Source: Actinomycetota bacterium (GTDB lineage: Bacteria; Actinomycetota; Acidimicrobiia; Acidimicrobiales; Iamiaceae). From it: 35,657 bases of DNA. The DNA is taken from the NCBI GenBank assembly GCA_019639075.1, contig JAHBSO010000017.1, positions 1 to 35,657 on the forward strand, in the 5' to 3' direction. The position numbers were made by a program, and so were the translations under genes. Shown one piece after another: positions 1 through 6,924 of this stretch. Position 1 is the stretch's first letter. Each line of letters begins with the position of its first letter. Under the pieces are notes generated by a model, which worked only from the letters and a program-made list of their open reading frames with translations, did no database searches and was not told where the DNA came from.

Positions 1-513
1 CCTGCTCCCGGTGGCCCGCCCGCCGCCCCCGCGGGCTGGGGTGGCCCGCCGCCACCGGCCGGCTACGAGCAGCCTGGGGGATACGGGATGCCGCAGCCCC
101 CGATGGCCCCGCCCGCGCCGGCCGGCCCGCCGGACCCGAACGGGCTCGGCGTCGCCGCCGGGCGCATCGACCGCGGACCGCTCAAGAAGGCCCGGGCCGC
201 GTTCGCTGTTGCCGGGGCCGTCCTCCAGGACGGCGAACAGGTCGAGGCGGTCGTGTGCGGTCAGTTCGAGGGCAACCCCGCGGTGTTGATGCTCACCGAT
301 CGCAACCTCGTCGTGGTCGACGATCGTCCGTGGCGACCGACGGTCGACCGCATCGCCGTGGACGGCTCGCTCCAGGTCCAGGGCATGCAGGACAACCGTT
401 CGGCCACGCTCACCGTCCTGGGCAACGGCCGCCAGTACGTGATCGACCAGATCGCCGCCACGGCGCTCGCCGTCGAGATGGCCCAACGCATCCGCTACCG
501 CGCCAGCACCTGA
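1..513 (+). CDS. PH-like-domain protein, 5' end outside window
   Basis: The reading frame is open from base 1 to a TGA at 511-513, so the start lies upstream of the window. About 170 residues are visible. The first 45-50 are rich in Pro, Gly and Ala, a flexible low-complexity tail. The rest is a compact alpha/beta region with alternating strands (AVLMLTDRNLVVVDDRPW, then SATLTVLGNGRQYVI) and a final helix. This resembles the bacterial PH-like fold that follows disordered Pro/Gly-rich leaders in actinobacterial proteins. An internal ATG at 88 is possible but would cut into the Pro-rich leader, and the frame is clearly coding before it. The function is unknown; the fold call is inference from the strand pattern. 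The gene is followed by repeats and a tRNA, so it ends its transcription unit. Confidence 0.6.
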   Translation, partial: PAPGGPPAAPAGWGGPPPPAGYEQPGGYGMPQPPMAPPAPAGPPDPNGLGVAAGRIDRGPLKKARAAFAVAGAVLQDGEQVEAVVCGQFEGNPAVLMLTDRNLVVVDDRPWRPTVDRIAVDGSLQVQGMQDNRSATLTVLGNGRQYVIDQIAATALAVEMAQRIRYRAST

Positions 514-569
514 CGCGCCTCGTTCCCCGAGGACCGCGGTTTCCCCCCGTCCCCGAGCGAGCCCCACCT

Positions 570-648
570 GCTCCCTGAGCGCGAGCGAGTGCAGCGGTTT
601 CCCACCGTTCCCTGAGCGAGAGCGAGCGCAGCGAGCGAAGTCGAAGGG
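570..648 (+). repeat. Two copies of a GAGCG-rich interspersed repeat
   Basis: A full unit at 607-648 begins GTTCCCTGAGCGAGAGCGAG and ends AGTCGAAGGG. A partial, degenerate unit sits at 570-597 (GCTCCCTGAGCGCGAGCGAG). The same family, with GTTCCTTGAGCG at one end and AGTCGAAAGG at the other, recurs at 23206-23340. The stretch 514-707 holds nothing else but the tRNA promoter region. Confidence 0.7.
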
Positions 649-690
649 TCCGACCAGCCCTATCGGTTCGTGGCCCGGGAGGGCGGTTGC

Positions 691-696
691 TATAGT
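691..696 (+). promoter_or_regulatory. Possible -10 element for tRNA-Gly
   Basis: TATAGT lies 12 bases upstream of the mature tRNA 5' end in otherwise GC-rich DNA. No good -35 hexamer is seen 17 bases further up, so the call rests on position and composition only. Confidence 0.4.
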
Positions 697-707
697 GACC
701 AGCCCAC

Positions 708-780
708 GCGGACGTGGCTCAGTTGGTAGAGCATCACCTTGCCAAGGTGAGGGTCGCCGGTTCGAATCCGGTCGTCCGCT
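708..780 (+). tRNA. tRNA-Gly(GCC)
   Basis: The full cloverleaf is present: acceptor GCGGACG/CGTCCGC, D-stem GCTC/GAGC, anticodon stem TCACC/GGTGA with loop TTGCCAA (anticodon GCC), T-arm GCCGG-TTCGAAT-CCGGT, and discriminator T at 780. CCA is not encoded. A strong terminator follows within 10 bases, so the gene is transcribed alone or as the last gene. It borders the accessory island at 781-5943, which makes it a possible integration target, though I found no second copy of its 3' end. Confidence 0.97.
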
Positions 781-786
781 CGGAGC

Positions 787-814
787 GAAACCCCCTGCTC
801 AGGCAGGGGGTTTC
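787..814 (+). terminator. Rho-independent terminator of tRNA-Gly
   Basis: A perfect 12-bp stem (GAAACCCCCTGC / GCAGGGGGTTTC) closes a TCAG tetraloop just after the tRNA. The A-tract and T-tract are built into the foot of the stem, so it could work in both directions. Confidence 0.9.
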
Positions 815-972
815 GTCGTTCCCACCTGCGGTTTCGTGGCCCCGAGCGCCGCGTCGGGCCCGTCTCCCCAGCCCCACCCGTACCAGGCCGGTCTCAGCGG
901 ACCCCAGCAGTTCTGTGCCAGAAGTTGTGCCAGACATTCCGGACACGGTGCGCCAGATACGACGGGATGCGG

Positions 973-1114
973 TCAGATCTTCGCAGCGTCCGATCGGCGT
1001 CGCCGGACCAGGTAGATCGACCCGCCGAGTACGAGAAGCGTCGGCAACATCGCGTTCGTCGCCGTGTCCACGAGGCGTGCATCCTGCACGTTCCCTACGG
1101 CGTCGAGCGTCCGC
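973..1114 (-). pseudogene. C-terminal remnant with membrane tail, cut by the IS element
   Basis: On the minus strand a reading frame emerges from the IS end and stops at 973. Its tail has a hydrophobic segment (LPTLLVLGGSIYLV) followed by RRRR and a short polar end, the layout of a C-terminal membrane anchor. The N-terminal part should lie beyond the IS, but the DNA on the far side (2534 onward) does not continue it, so the gene is broken and partly lost. The family is not recognised. No gene is supported in 815-972, although minus-strand frames there could be scraps of an integrase. Confidence 0.35.
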
Positions 1115-1142
1115 GGGTCTGTCAGATTCTTTGTGTAAGCGG
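1115..1142 (+). repeat. IS terminal inverted repeat, left
   Basis: It pairs with 2506-2533; the only mismatches are ATT here against GAA in the partner, at positions 12-14 of the repeat. Confidence 0.9.
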
Positions 1143-1154
1143 TCGTGAGCATGG

Positions 1155-2459
1155 TTAGTAGCCGGCGGCTGCGATGCGGTCGCCGTAGTGGATGGTCAGG
1201 GTGTTCAGGATGGGTTTCCAGCCGTTGATGCGGCCGGTGAGGTCTTGACGGTTCGGGCGGCGTCTGGTGGCGATGAGGTAGAGGACCTTCATCGCGGATT
1301 GCTCGTTGGGGAAGTGGCCGCGGTGGCGGACGCCCCTTCGGAACTGGGCGTTGAGGCTCTCGATGGCGTTGGTCGTGTAGACGACCTTGCGGAGCTCGGG
1401 CGGGAAGTCGAGGAACGGCACGAACTCGTCCCACGCGTTCTCCCAGGAGGAGATCATCGCCGGGTAGGTGGGTCGCCACTGCTCGGCGAACTCGTCGAAG
1501 TTCGCGTGGGCGGCCTCGACGGTCGGCGCCTCGTAGATCGAGCGCATCTGTCGGGTGATCTGGGCCCAGTGCTTCTTCGATGCGTAGCGCAGCGAGTTGC
1601 GGACCATGTGCACCACGCAAGTCTGCACGGTTGCTTGGGGCCAGGTGCCCCGGATCGATTCCGGGAGGCCATTGAGCCCGTCACAGCACACGATCAACGC
1701 GTCGGCGACGCCACGGTTGCGAAGCTCGGTCAGCATCGTTGCCCACTGCTTCGCTCCTTCGCCGCCGGTCGGGCCCAGCCACAGGCCCAACACGTCGCGG
1801 TGACCATCGAGGTCGACGCCGATCGCCACATACACGGGCCGGTTCGCCACCTGGGCGCCCCGGACCTTGATCACGATCGCGTCGATCAACACGACCGCGT
1901 AGATCGGCTCGAGCGGCCGGTTCTGCCAGGCGACCATGTCGGCAAGGACCTCGTCGGTGATCTTGGAGATCGTCTCCCGGGACACGTCGGTGCCGTAGAT
2001 CTCGGCCAGATGCGCCTGGATGTCCCCAGTGGTCAGGCCTTTCGCGTAGAGCGAGATCACGTTGCCCGACAGCCCATCGAACCGCCGCTGGTGCTTGGGG
2101 ACCGTTGCTGGGTCGAAGGTGCCCAGCCGGTCCCGGGGGACCGCGAGCTCGACGTCGCCGATCTCGGTCGACACCGTCTTCGGATAGGTGCCGTTACGGG
2201 AGTTGCCGGTCCCTCTACCCTCGACAGCGTGGCGCTCATAGCCCAGGTGCTCGGCCATCTCGACCTCGAGGCCCCGCTGCAACACCGACCGCATCAGATC
2301 GGTCAGCAGCCCGCCCTCACCGGTCAACGCCACGCCCTCATCACGGGCTCGAGCCACCAGCTCCGCCGCCCACGCGTCCATCGACGCCGAGTCGGCTCCT
2401 GCGGGCACCAACGACGACGGCGTCAACGCCTCGCCCTCAGAACGCTTCGTCATGAACAT
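1155..2459 (-). CDS. IS256-family transposase
   Basis: This DDE transposase of 434 residues catalyses cut-and-paste or copy-out movement of the surrounding IS. The catalytic triad is visible: Asp193 (VVLIDAIVIK), Asp260 (CCDGLNGLPE) and Glu367 (YTTNAIESLN). The signatures SRNGTYPKTV, RFDGLSGNVISLYAKG and TCVVHMVRNSLRY are typical of the family, and the C-terminal end IHYGDRI is intact, so the enzyme should be functional. I chose the ATG at 2459 because GGAGAGG lies just upstream on the minus strand. A GTG at 2477 would add six residues but has no such site. The gene fills the element and is the only sign of recent mobility in the island. Confidence 0.95.
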   Translation of the reverse strand: MFMTKRSEGEALTPSSLVPAGADSASMDAWAAELVARARDEGVALTGEGGLLTDLMRSVLQRGLEVEMAEHLGYERHAVEGRGTGNSRNGTYPKTVSTEIGDVELAVPRDRLGTFDPATVPKHQRRFDGLSGNVISLYAKGLTTGDIQAHLAEIYGTDVSRETISKITDEVLADMVAWQNRPLEPIYAVVLIDAIVIKVRGAQVANRPVYVAIGVDLDGHRDVLGLWLGPTGGEGAKQWATMLTELRNRGVADALIVCCDGLNGLPESIRGTWPQATVQTCVVHMVRNSLRYASKKHWAQITRQMRSIYEAPTVEAAHANFDEFAEQWRPTYPAMISSWENAWDEFVPFLDFPPELRKVVYTTNAIESLNAQFRRGVRHRGHFPNEQSAMKVLYLIATRRRPNRQDLTGRINGWKPILNTLTIHYGDRIAAAGY

Positions 2460-2505
2460 GATCCTCTCCGCCCCCACCAGCTCAGGCAGGGACTCTCAGA
2501 CCACG

Positions 2506-2533
2506 CCGCTTACACAAAGTTCCTGACAGACCC
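2506..2533 (-). repeat. IS terminal inverted repeat, right
   Basis: This is the partner of 1115-1142. It includes CCGCTTACACAAAG and ends with CTGACAGACCC. Confidence 0.9.
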
Positions 2534-2535
2534 AG

Positions 2536-2733
2536 CTCAAGAATCAGGCTCGGGTCCGATCGGACGGCAGCGCTCCCGATCACCTCAACAATCCGAAGAT
2601 TCCGCTCAACTTTATCGCCAAGAATGGAATCAAGGTGTGGCCGGCAGATCAGGGCGCTTCGACGCAGGTCCCGTTACGAGTCAGGTTGGGTCTCGACGAG
2701 GCCCGGCACATCGACGACGCTGACCTTGGCTGA
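2536..2733 (+). pseudogene. Possible gene fragment leaving the IS right end
   Basis: A plus-strand frame of 65 codons runs out of the IS to a TGA at 2731-2733. It has a protein-like composition (KIPLNFIAKNGIKVWPADQG, then VPLRVRLGLDEARHID). It lacks a start of its own and overlaps the last 60 bases of the opposing gene at 2674, so at most it is the C-terminal stub of a gene destroyed by the insertion. The family is not recognised. Confidence 0.25.
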
Positions 2734-3666
2734 GGACTGACCAAGTGCCTCGGCCTCCGATTCAATAGCGGGAAGTCGCCAGTAGCTTCCCAATACCTCC
2801 GGACCGTACGGACTCATCCCGCGTGGCATGAATGGGGCCAGGTCGGTCATGGAGGGATCGGGCACGTCTGGCATGGACCGGCTCTCTGCTTGGAGGTTGG
2901 CAAGGTAGTTGCTGACCCATGCAATCCATACGGTCTCGTCCGGATCAGGCGTAGGGGCCTGCCGAAGCCTCTGGAGGTAGCGCTCGACCTCGAGTAGGCG
3001 ACGGTGGCGAGCCAGGCGTTCGTCGAGGACGTCGACGAGCCAGGCCTGGGTGAACGTCTTGCGGGCGATCTCGACGGCGCGTTCCCAGTACTCGTGACGC
3101 CGTAGTTGGAGTTGGGCCGCTTCGACCGCGGCCTTCTCGGCCTCGACGGTCATCTCCTCGATTAGGGCCACCGCCCGAGGCAAGCGGTCCTCGCAGGTCC
3201 AGCGCTTCCGGTCGTTGGCGAGCGCCACTGTTCCCCGTCCGCGAGGTCTCGTGGTTGTGATGGACAGGCGGCCAGACGGGTGGTGGTCGTACTTCGGCAG
3301 AGACGGTGCGAACAGGTACCCGCTCGCAGAGCGAAACGAGCGGCGCTCCTGCTCGGCAAGCTCTGTGGCGGTCGGAACGTGTGGCGTCTTGTCAGTCTCC
3401 TCGGAAACGGTGAGCACGAAGCAGTGCGGGGACCGGAGAAAGACGCTGCACCCGGCCGAGGTGGACTCGACGCCTCCGCCACGGCGCCCGAGTTCGTCCA
3501 CGATGGCCTGCACCAGGCGAAGCGATCGGCTCACGCTCGACCTTGTCACGTGGACGTCGATTACCCCAGGGCGCCGTGGTGAGCCGTACCACCCGTCGCC
3601 CTTGTTCGTGATGGCGGCGCGGCTCGCCGCGATCAGAGGGTGGGCACGGCGAAGCGTCTTCGGCAC
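2674..3666 (-). CDS. Hypothetical protein of mobile-element type
   Basis: A 330-residue protein with a GTG start. The N-terminus (RRAHPLIAASRAAI) and the segment HPSGRLSITTTRPRGRG match a layout I recall from hypothetical proteins on actinobacterial mobile elements. Residues about 170-240 are charged and helical (EEMTVEAEKAAVEAAQLQLRRHEYWER) and probably form a coiled coil. There is no signal peptide or membrane segment. It overlaps the upstream gene by 34 bases in another frame, which points to translational coupling. No ribosome site is evident before the GTG. The function is unknown. Base composition looks less GC-biased than that of the core genes further on, in keeping with acquired DNA. 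Confidence 0.65.
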   Translation of the reverse strand: MPKTLRRAHPLIAASRAAITNKGDGWYGSPRRPGVIDVHVTRSSVSRSLRLVQAIVDELGRRGGGVESTSAGCSVFLRSPHCFVLTVSEETDKTPHVPTATELAEQERRSFRSASGYLFAPSLPKYDHHPSGRLSITTTRPRGRGTVALANDRKRWTCEDRLPRAVALIEEMTVEAEKAAVEAAQLQLRRHEYWERAVEIARKTFTQAWLVDVLDERLARHRRLLEVERYLQRLRQAPTPDPDETVWIAWVSNYLANLQAESRSMPDVPDPSMTDLAPFMPRGMSPYGPEVLGSYWRLPAIESEAEALGQSSAKVSVVDVPGLVETQPDS

Positions 3667-3941
3667 TGGGATCGGCGATTGAGGATCGGGTGTGAAGCCT
3701 CGTCGTCATCTAAGGACACGAGTCGAATCACGAGATCCGCTCGGTCCCGACCGGAGAACCGAATCCTGTATCCGGTGGGTGCGGCATGCTCGCACGATGC
3801 CAACCAGAGTGCTCGCCGCCATTGCCGACGAACGTTGTCGGGTGGATCCGGGATGGTGAGCCGGTGCCCGTCCGCTGCATGAAGCAGCGCGATGAGCCGA
3901 GCGGAATCGGTCGGAGGTTCGGGCGGCAGGTCCGAGGTCAT
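3633..3941 (-). CDS. Small hypothetical protein, coupled to downstream gene
   Basis: About 102 residues starting MTSDLPPEPPTDSARLIALL, with a conserved-looking core (PPDNVRRQWRRALWLASCEH, then YRIRFSGRDRADLVIRLVSL). The last 34 bases overlap the start of the gene at 3666. The reading frame extends upstream to an ATG at 4019, but that extension is Arg/Pro-rich and looks like shadow sequence, so the ATG at 3941 is preferred. No strong Shine-Dalgarno sequence precedes either. It may be the N-terminal partner, or a split N-terminal domain, of the following protein; a frameshift between the two cannot be excluded. No function can be assigned. Confidence 0.5.
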   Translation of the reverse strand: MTSDLPPEPPTDSARLIALLHAADGHRLTIPDPPDNVRRQWRRALWLASCEHAAPTGYRIRFSGRDRADLVIRLVSLDDDEASHPILNRRSQCRRRFAVPTL

Positions 3942-4040
3942 GGACCGAAAGTTCGGGCCGATCCGACGTCGACTCCGTCCGGGCGGTCGGCCGTTGCGTG
4001 GCGATCCCGGGATGGGCATTTGAGCACCCTGTCGAGGGCG

Positions 4041-4316
4041 TCACACCTTCGGCGGCTCCAGACCGTCGACCAGCTCCCCGGCGTTGATCTCCAGTCCCTT
4101 GGCCAGCTTGAGGATGTTGTGGAGCGAGATGATGCGCTGGCCTCGTTCTGTCTGGCCGAGGAAGGTCCAGTGGACGCCGCAGCGGACGGCGACGGCTTCC
4201 TGGGACAGTCCGAGCTCGTGGCGGCGTGCTCGGCCCGTTCGCCAAAGGTCTTGGTGGCTGAGGAGAGGGTGGTGTGCCATGACCGCACAACCGTCGGTGC
4301 CCCAACCCTTTGCCAT
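4041..4316 (-). CDS. XRE-family helix-turn-helix regulator
   Basis: About 91 residues carrying one Cro/C1-type HTH: RARRHELGLSQEAVAVRCGV forms helices 1-2 and the turn, and TFLGQTERGQRIISLHNILK the recognition helix and the following helices, ending in INAGELVDGL. These small regulators commonly control mobile-element genes. The ATG at 4316 gives a complete domain with a short leader; an ATG at 4280 would still keep the HTH intact. It is transcribed away from the lipoprotein at 4412, so the 95-base gap must hold both promoters. The target is unknown, and autoregulation is likely by family habit. Confidence 0.8.
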   Translation of the reverse strand: MAKGWGTDGCAVMAHHPLLSHQDLWRTGRARRHELGLSQEAVAVRCGVHWTFLGQTERGQRIISLHNILKLAKGLEINAGELVDGLEPPKV

Positions 4317-4411
4317 CCAGAGCAACCACGTCCCAACTGCATACGTCCTGGTAAAGTCGCCCGATCACGGGGGTCGACCCCGGAGCGGGTGGACAGACGA
4401 GGAGGAACCTC

Positions 4412-5260
4412 ATGCGCGCCCGACATTTGCTGGCTGCGTTGACGACGATGACGATGACGGTGCTCGGTCTGGGCGGCTGCGGCGACAGCGGAGGCGGCCA
4501 GGTGGTTGTCAGCGAGCCCGTTGGCTCGGACAGCACCACCACGACCACGGAACGCTCGACAACGTCAGCGCCGTCGACGACCACGACCCCAGCTGCAACG
4601 ACGACGACCGAGCCCTCGACGCCGGCGGACGAAGCGAGTGAGTTCGTCCCTGGACCCGCCTTCAGCGCGTCGGCCACCTTCGACGTGACCGATGCGCTCG
4701 GCTACCGGTGGACAGGCACGGTGGGCTTCGCGTTCGCCAGCCCCGTGGTGGACATCGAGGACTCAGCACCAGGAGAGGCCAAGGTGCAGGTGGACTTCGC
4801 GGTGGTCGTCAAGCTGACGAACCAAACGCCGGGACGCAACGCCATCGTCTACTGGGCGGCCGCGCCGCTGCTGGACGCGACGGCCGGCCTCGCCGACGAC
4901 TACTGGCGCTGTGAGGCGGCAATCCTCGACGGCGCCGATGCCTTCCCGGTGCCTGCTTGTGCGATCGACGGCCTCGGCTTGGCCCAGTCGGACACCGAAG
5001 GGGTCGAACTCAGGTCCGGACCTCCTGGGGAGACTAGCTCGTTGTCAGGAACCCTCTCTACGGCCTCGATGGCCGAGAGCGTGGCCCAGGCGACCGTCGC
5101 ACAGTTCAACGTCGATCAGCCGACGCTGCCGGGTTTCGCGCTCGACCTTAAGACGCGGACGCCGGGCACCGCCGGCACTTCGACGAGTGGGATCTTCGTC
5201 AACCGCGACGGTGCCGTGACCCAGTGGTGCGATCACACCCGGAAGTGCACGCGGCCCTGA
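4412..5260 (+). CDS. Secreted lipoprotein with Thr-rich linker
   Basis: This 282-residue lipoprotein starts MRARHLLAALTTMTMTVLGL and has the lipobox LGGC at about residues 20-23, so Cys23 should be lipidated and the protein held on the outer face of the membrane. Residues about 36-75 are a Thr/Ser/Pro-rich linker (TTTTTERSTTSAPSTTTT) like the stalk of many actinobacterial surface lipoproteins. The remainder is beta-rich with DYWRCEAAIL and PVPACAIDG, and two Cys near the C-terminus (QWCDHTRKC) that could form a disulfide. A strong ribosome site (GACGAGGAGGAACC) fixes the ATG. The function is unknown. It is the best-preserved cargo gene of the island. Confidence 0.85.
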   Translation: MRARHLLAALTTMTMTVLGLGGCGDSGGGQVVVSEPVGSDSTTTTTERSTTSAPSTTTTPAATTTTEPSTPADEASEFVPGPAFSASATFDVTDALGYRWTGTVGFAFASPVVDIEDSAPGEAKVQVDFAVVVKLTNQTPGRNAIVYWAAAPLLDATAGLADDYWRCEAAILDGADAFPVPACAIDGLGLAQSDTEGVELRSGPPGETSSLSGTLSTASMAESVAQATVAQFNVDQPTLPGFALDLKTRTPGTAGTSTSGIFVNRDGAVTQWCDHTRKCTRP

Positions 5261-5354
5261 TCGAGGGCCAGTTTGGCACGGTTCATACACTGGGGTCATG
5301 GGTGACGACGTTTGCCTCGATCCTGGTCGGGAGTACCTCCTGGCCTACGGGCGA

Positions 5355-5943
5355 CGCCTGAACTCCAGTCGAACTGGTCCGGGCCAGCCTCGGCGACGTC
5401 CTTGACGACGAAAGGCGGCAAGTCGACTGCACGACCAGCAACCTCGCACCGAACTTGCCCGCCTCGATCGACAGGAAGAGAACCTGCTCGACGTGGCTGC
5501 GGACGGCGAACTGCCGAAGGGTAAGATCAAGGCCCGGCTGCAGAAGATCTCGAACGAGCGAGACCGCATCGAAGACCGTCTCGGCGATTCGACCGAGGAT
5601 CTGCGAGCCGGAGTCGAGGTGATCGACGGCGCACTTCGCACCCTTGAACGACCCAACGGCCTCTACGAGTCGATGGGCGGGCAAGGACGGCGAGCGCTCA
5701 ACCAGGCGATCTTCACCAAGCTCTACATCTATGGCACCGAGGTGGTCGATGATGGGCTGAAGGCTCCGTTCGCTGACCTGGTCGAAGTCCACCGTGCGGG
5801 GACGCTCGTCGAGGTCGAACGTCAACAGCGACCCGTGCAAAGCGCAAGAGGTCGGTGGGCGATCACGCCACACCGACCTCTCTCTGACCGAGCGTCCGCA
5901 CTCGCTGGGGCTCTCGCAGACGAGAGTTGGAGTAAGGACGTTC
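5355..5943 (+). pseudogene. Large serine recombinase, C-terminal remnant, frameshifted
   Basis: Only the C-terminal part of a large serine integrase is left. One frame reads TPVELVRASLGDVLDDERRQ. After a shift near 5410-5430 another continues with RTELARLDRQEENLLDVAAD, GELPKGKIKARLQKI and NERDRIEDRLGD, the long coiled coil typical of these enzymes, and then RRALNQAIFTKLYIYGTEVV and LKAPFADLVEVHRAG. The catalytic Ser domain and zinc ribbon are missing. The frame has no stop before the tmRNA gene and runs on through its 3' end. It probably marks one end of an old integrative element. The family call is confident; the exact boundary is not. Confidence 0.75.
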
Positions 5944-6327
5944 TGGTGGAGCTGGGGAGAATCGAACTCCCGTCCGCGAAGCGGTTGACGACCGCGCTAC
6001 GACCGTTCCCGAGATCGAGCCGTACGGCTGGCTCCCTGCCGGGTCAGGTGGGCTCGCGCCCTCCGCCTCGTCTTTCCGAGACGTCAGTGTTCTTTCGCAC
6101 CGTCAGCGGTCTTTCCCGCCGTCAACCACGACTTCTGTTGCCGGGCTGTCGTGGTCAGGCCCCGTGCGCCATTGCTGGTCACGATGTCTCTCTTCGCTAG
6201 ATCGAGTGATCAGGCGGCGAGAGCGAAGTCGCCATCGGCGCTTCTTTGGTTGCCCCGTTTTGCGAGTCTGAGCAACTCGGGTCGCACGTTCGGCTTCCGG
6301 GTCTCCACGTCGAAACCGGTCAGCCCC
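5944..6327 (-). ncRNA. ssrA: tmRNA (ssrA)
   Basis: Transfer-messenger RNA, which with SmpB rescues stalled ribosomes and tags the unfinished protein for proteolysis. The 5' end reads GGGGCTGACCGGTTTCGACG and the 3' end has the T-arm GGGAG-TTCGATT-CTCCC, acceptor CAGCTCC and an encoded CCA at 5946-5944. The acceptor pairs GGGGCTG with CAGCTCC with one G-U. The tag frame lies at 6263-6210. The length of 384 bases is normal. It sits 65 bases downstream of smpB on the same strand, so the two are linked. Its 3' end forms the border of the accessory island. Confidence 0.96.
6210..6263 (-). other. tmRNA tag-peptide reading frame
   Basis: Starting from a GCA resume codon after CAGACTC, the frame reads AKRGNQRSADGDFALAA and a TGA. 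The FALAA end is the protease signal (ClpXP type) expected of actinobacterial tags. The tag has 17 residues if GCA at 6263 is the resume codon, somewhat longer than most. Confidence 0.8.
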
Positions 6328-6392
6328 TTGTCAAGGAACCGCCCCGCAGCACACGTGTCGGCGGGACGGCCCGGTCAGGATACCGGGTCTCG

Positions 6393-6890
6393 TCAAGCGT
6401 CGGCGTGGCGGTTCGCGGCCCGCATGGCCCGGCGGGCGTCCCGTTCGGCGTCGCGCTCGGCGATGGCGTGGCGCTTGTCGTAGTCCTTGCGGCCTCGGCC
6501 GAGCCCGAGCTCGAGCTTGGCCCGACCGTCCTTGAAGTACAGCGACAGCGGGACGAGCGTGAGGCGCTCGATGTTCACCCGGCGGTGCATCTCCTCCAGC
6601 TCGTGGCGGTGGACGAGGAGCTTGCGGGTGCGCTCGGTCTCGTGGCCGCCCTGCGCGGAGGCCAGCGAATAGGCGTTGATGTGCAGGCCGACCAGCCACA
6701 GCTCGCCGCGGTCGAGGCGGGCATAGGCATCCGAGAGGGTCACCTTCGACTCCCGGAGCGACTTCACCTCGCTGCCCTGGAGCTGGATGCCGCACTCCCA
6801 CGTGTCGAGGATCTCGTAGTCGCGCCGCGCCTGGCGGTTGGTGGCGACGACGGTGGCGCCGGGGGTGGGAGCGGGCTTCTTCTTTGCCAT
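6393..6890 (-). CDS. smpB: SsrA-binding protein SmpB
   Basis: A 165-residue RNA-binding protein that carries tmRNA into the empty A site of stalled ribosomes. Family signatures run in order: VVATNRQARRDYEILDTWEC, GIQLQGSEVKSLR, VTLSDAYA, LVGLHINAY, RKLLVHRHELEE and KVTLS-type strands, then LVPLSLYFKDGRAKLELGLG and GRGRKDYDKRHAIAERD. The basic C-terminal tail that folds in the mRNA channel is present. The ATG at 6890 gives the usual Lys-rich start MAKKKPAP. Its partner ssrA follows 65 bases downstream. The start faces the MATE gene with only 34 bases between them, so their promoters overlap. Confidence 0.96.
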   Translation of the reverse strand: MAKKKPAPTPGATVVATNRQARRDYEILDTWECGIQLQGSEVKSLRESKVTLSDAYARLDRGELWLVGLHINAYSLASAQGGHETERTRKLLVHRHELEEMHRRVNIERLTLVPLSLYFKDGRAKLELGLGRGRKDYDKRHAIAERDAERDARRAMRAANRHADA

Positions 6891-6924
6891 GGGAGCTGCC
6901 GAGGCTACCGGCCATGCTGGCGGG

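Larger units (their letters stand above)
1115..2533 (-). mobile_element. IS256-family insertion sequence, complete
   Basis: This 1419-bp element is bounded by 28-bp imperfect inverted repeats at 1115-1142 and 2506-2533. They read GGGTCTGTCAG, a variable triplet, then CTTTGTGTAAGCGG, matching at 25 of 28 positions. It holds one intact transposase gene. Size and layout fit the IS256 family, which normally makes 8-9-bp target duplications. None is visible here: the left flank is GCGTCCGC and the right flank AGCTCAAG. This suggests deletion or recombination next to the element after insertion. Confidence 0.92.

Noticed and set aside
734..946. Minus-strand frame whose C-terminus reads through tRNA-Gly, possibly the tail of a tyrosine integrase
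   Set aside because: The sequence has no catalytic motif of a tyrosine recombinase and shares DNA with another equally open frame, so a remnant cannot be shown.
3942..4019. Longer N-terminus for the small gene at 3633
   Set aside because: The added residues are an Arg/Pro-rich run without a ribosome site, unlike the rest of the protein.
708..5950. Direct repeats of the tRNA-Gly or ssrA 3' ends as attL/attR of the island
   Set aside because: No second copy of either 3' end was found within the window at the opposite boundary.
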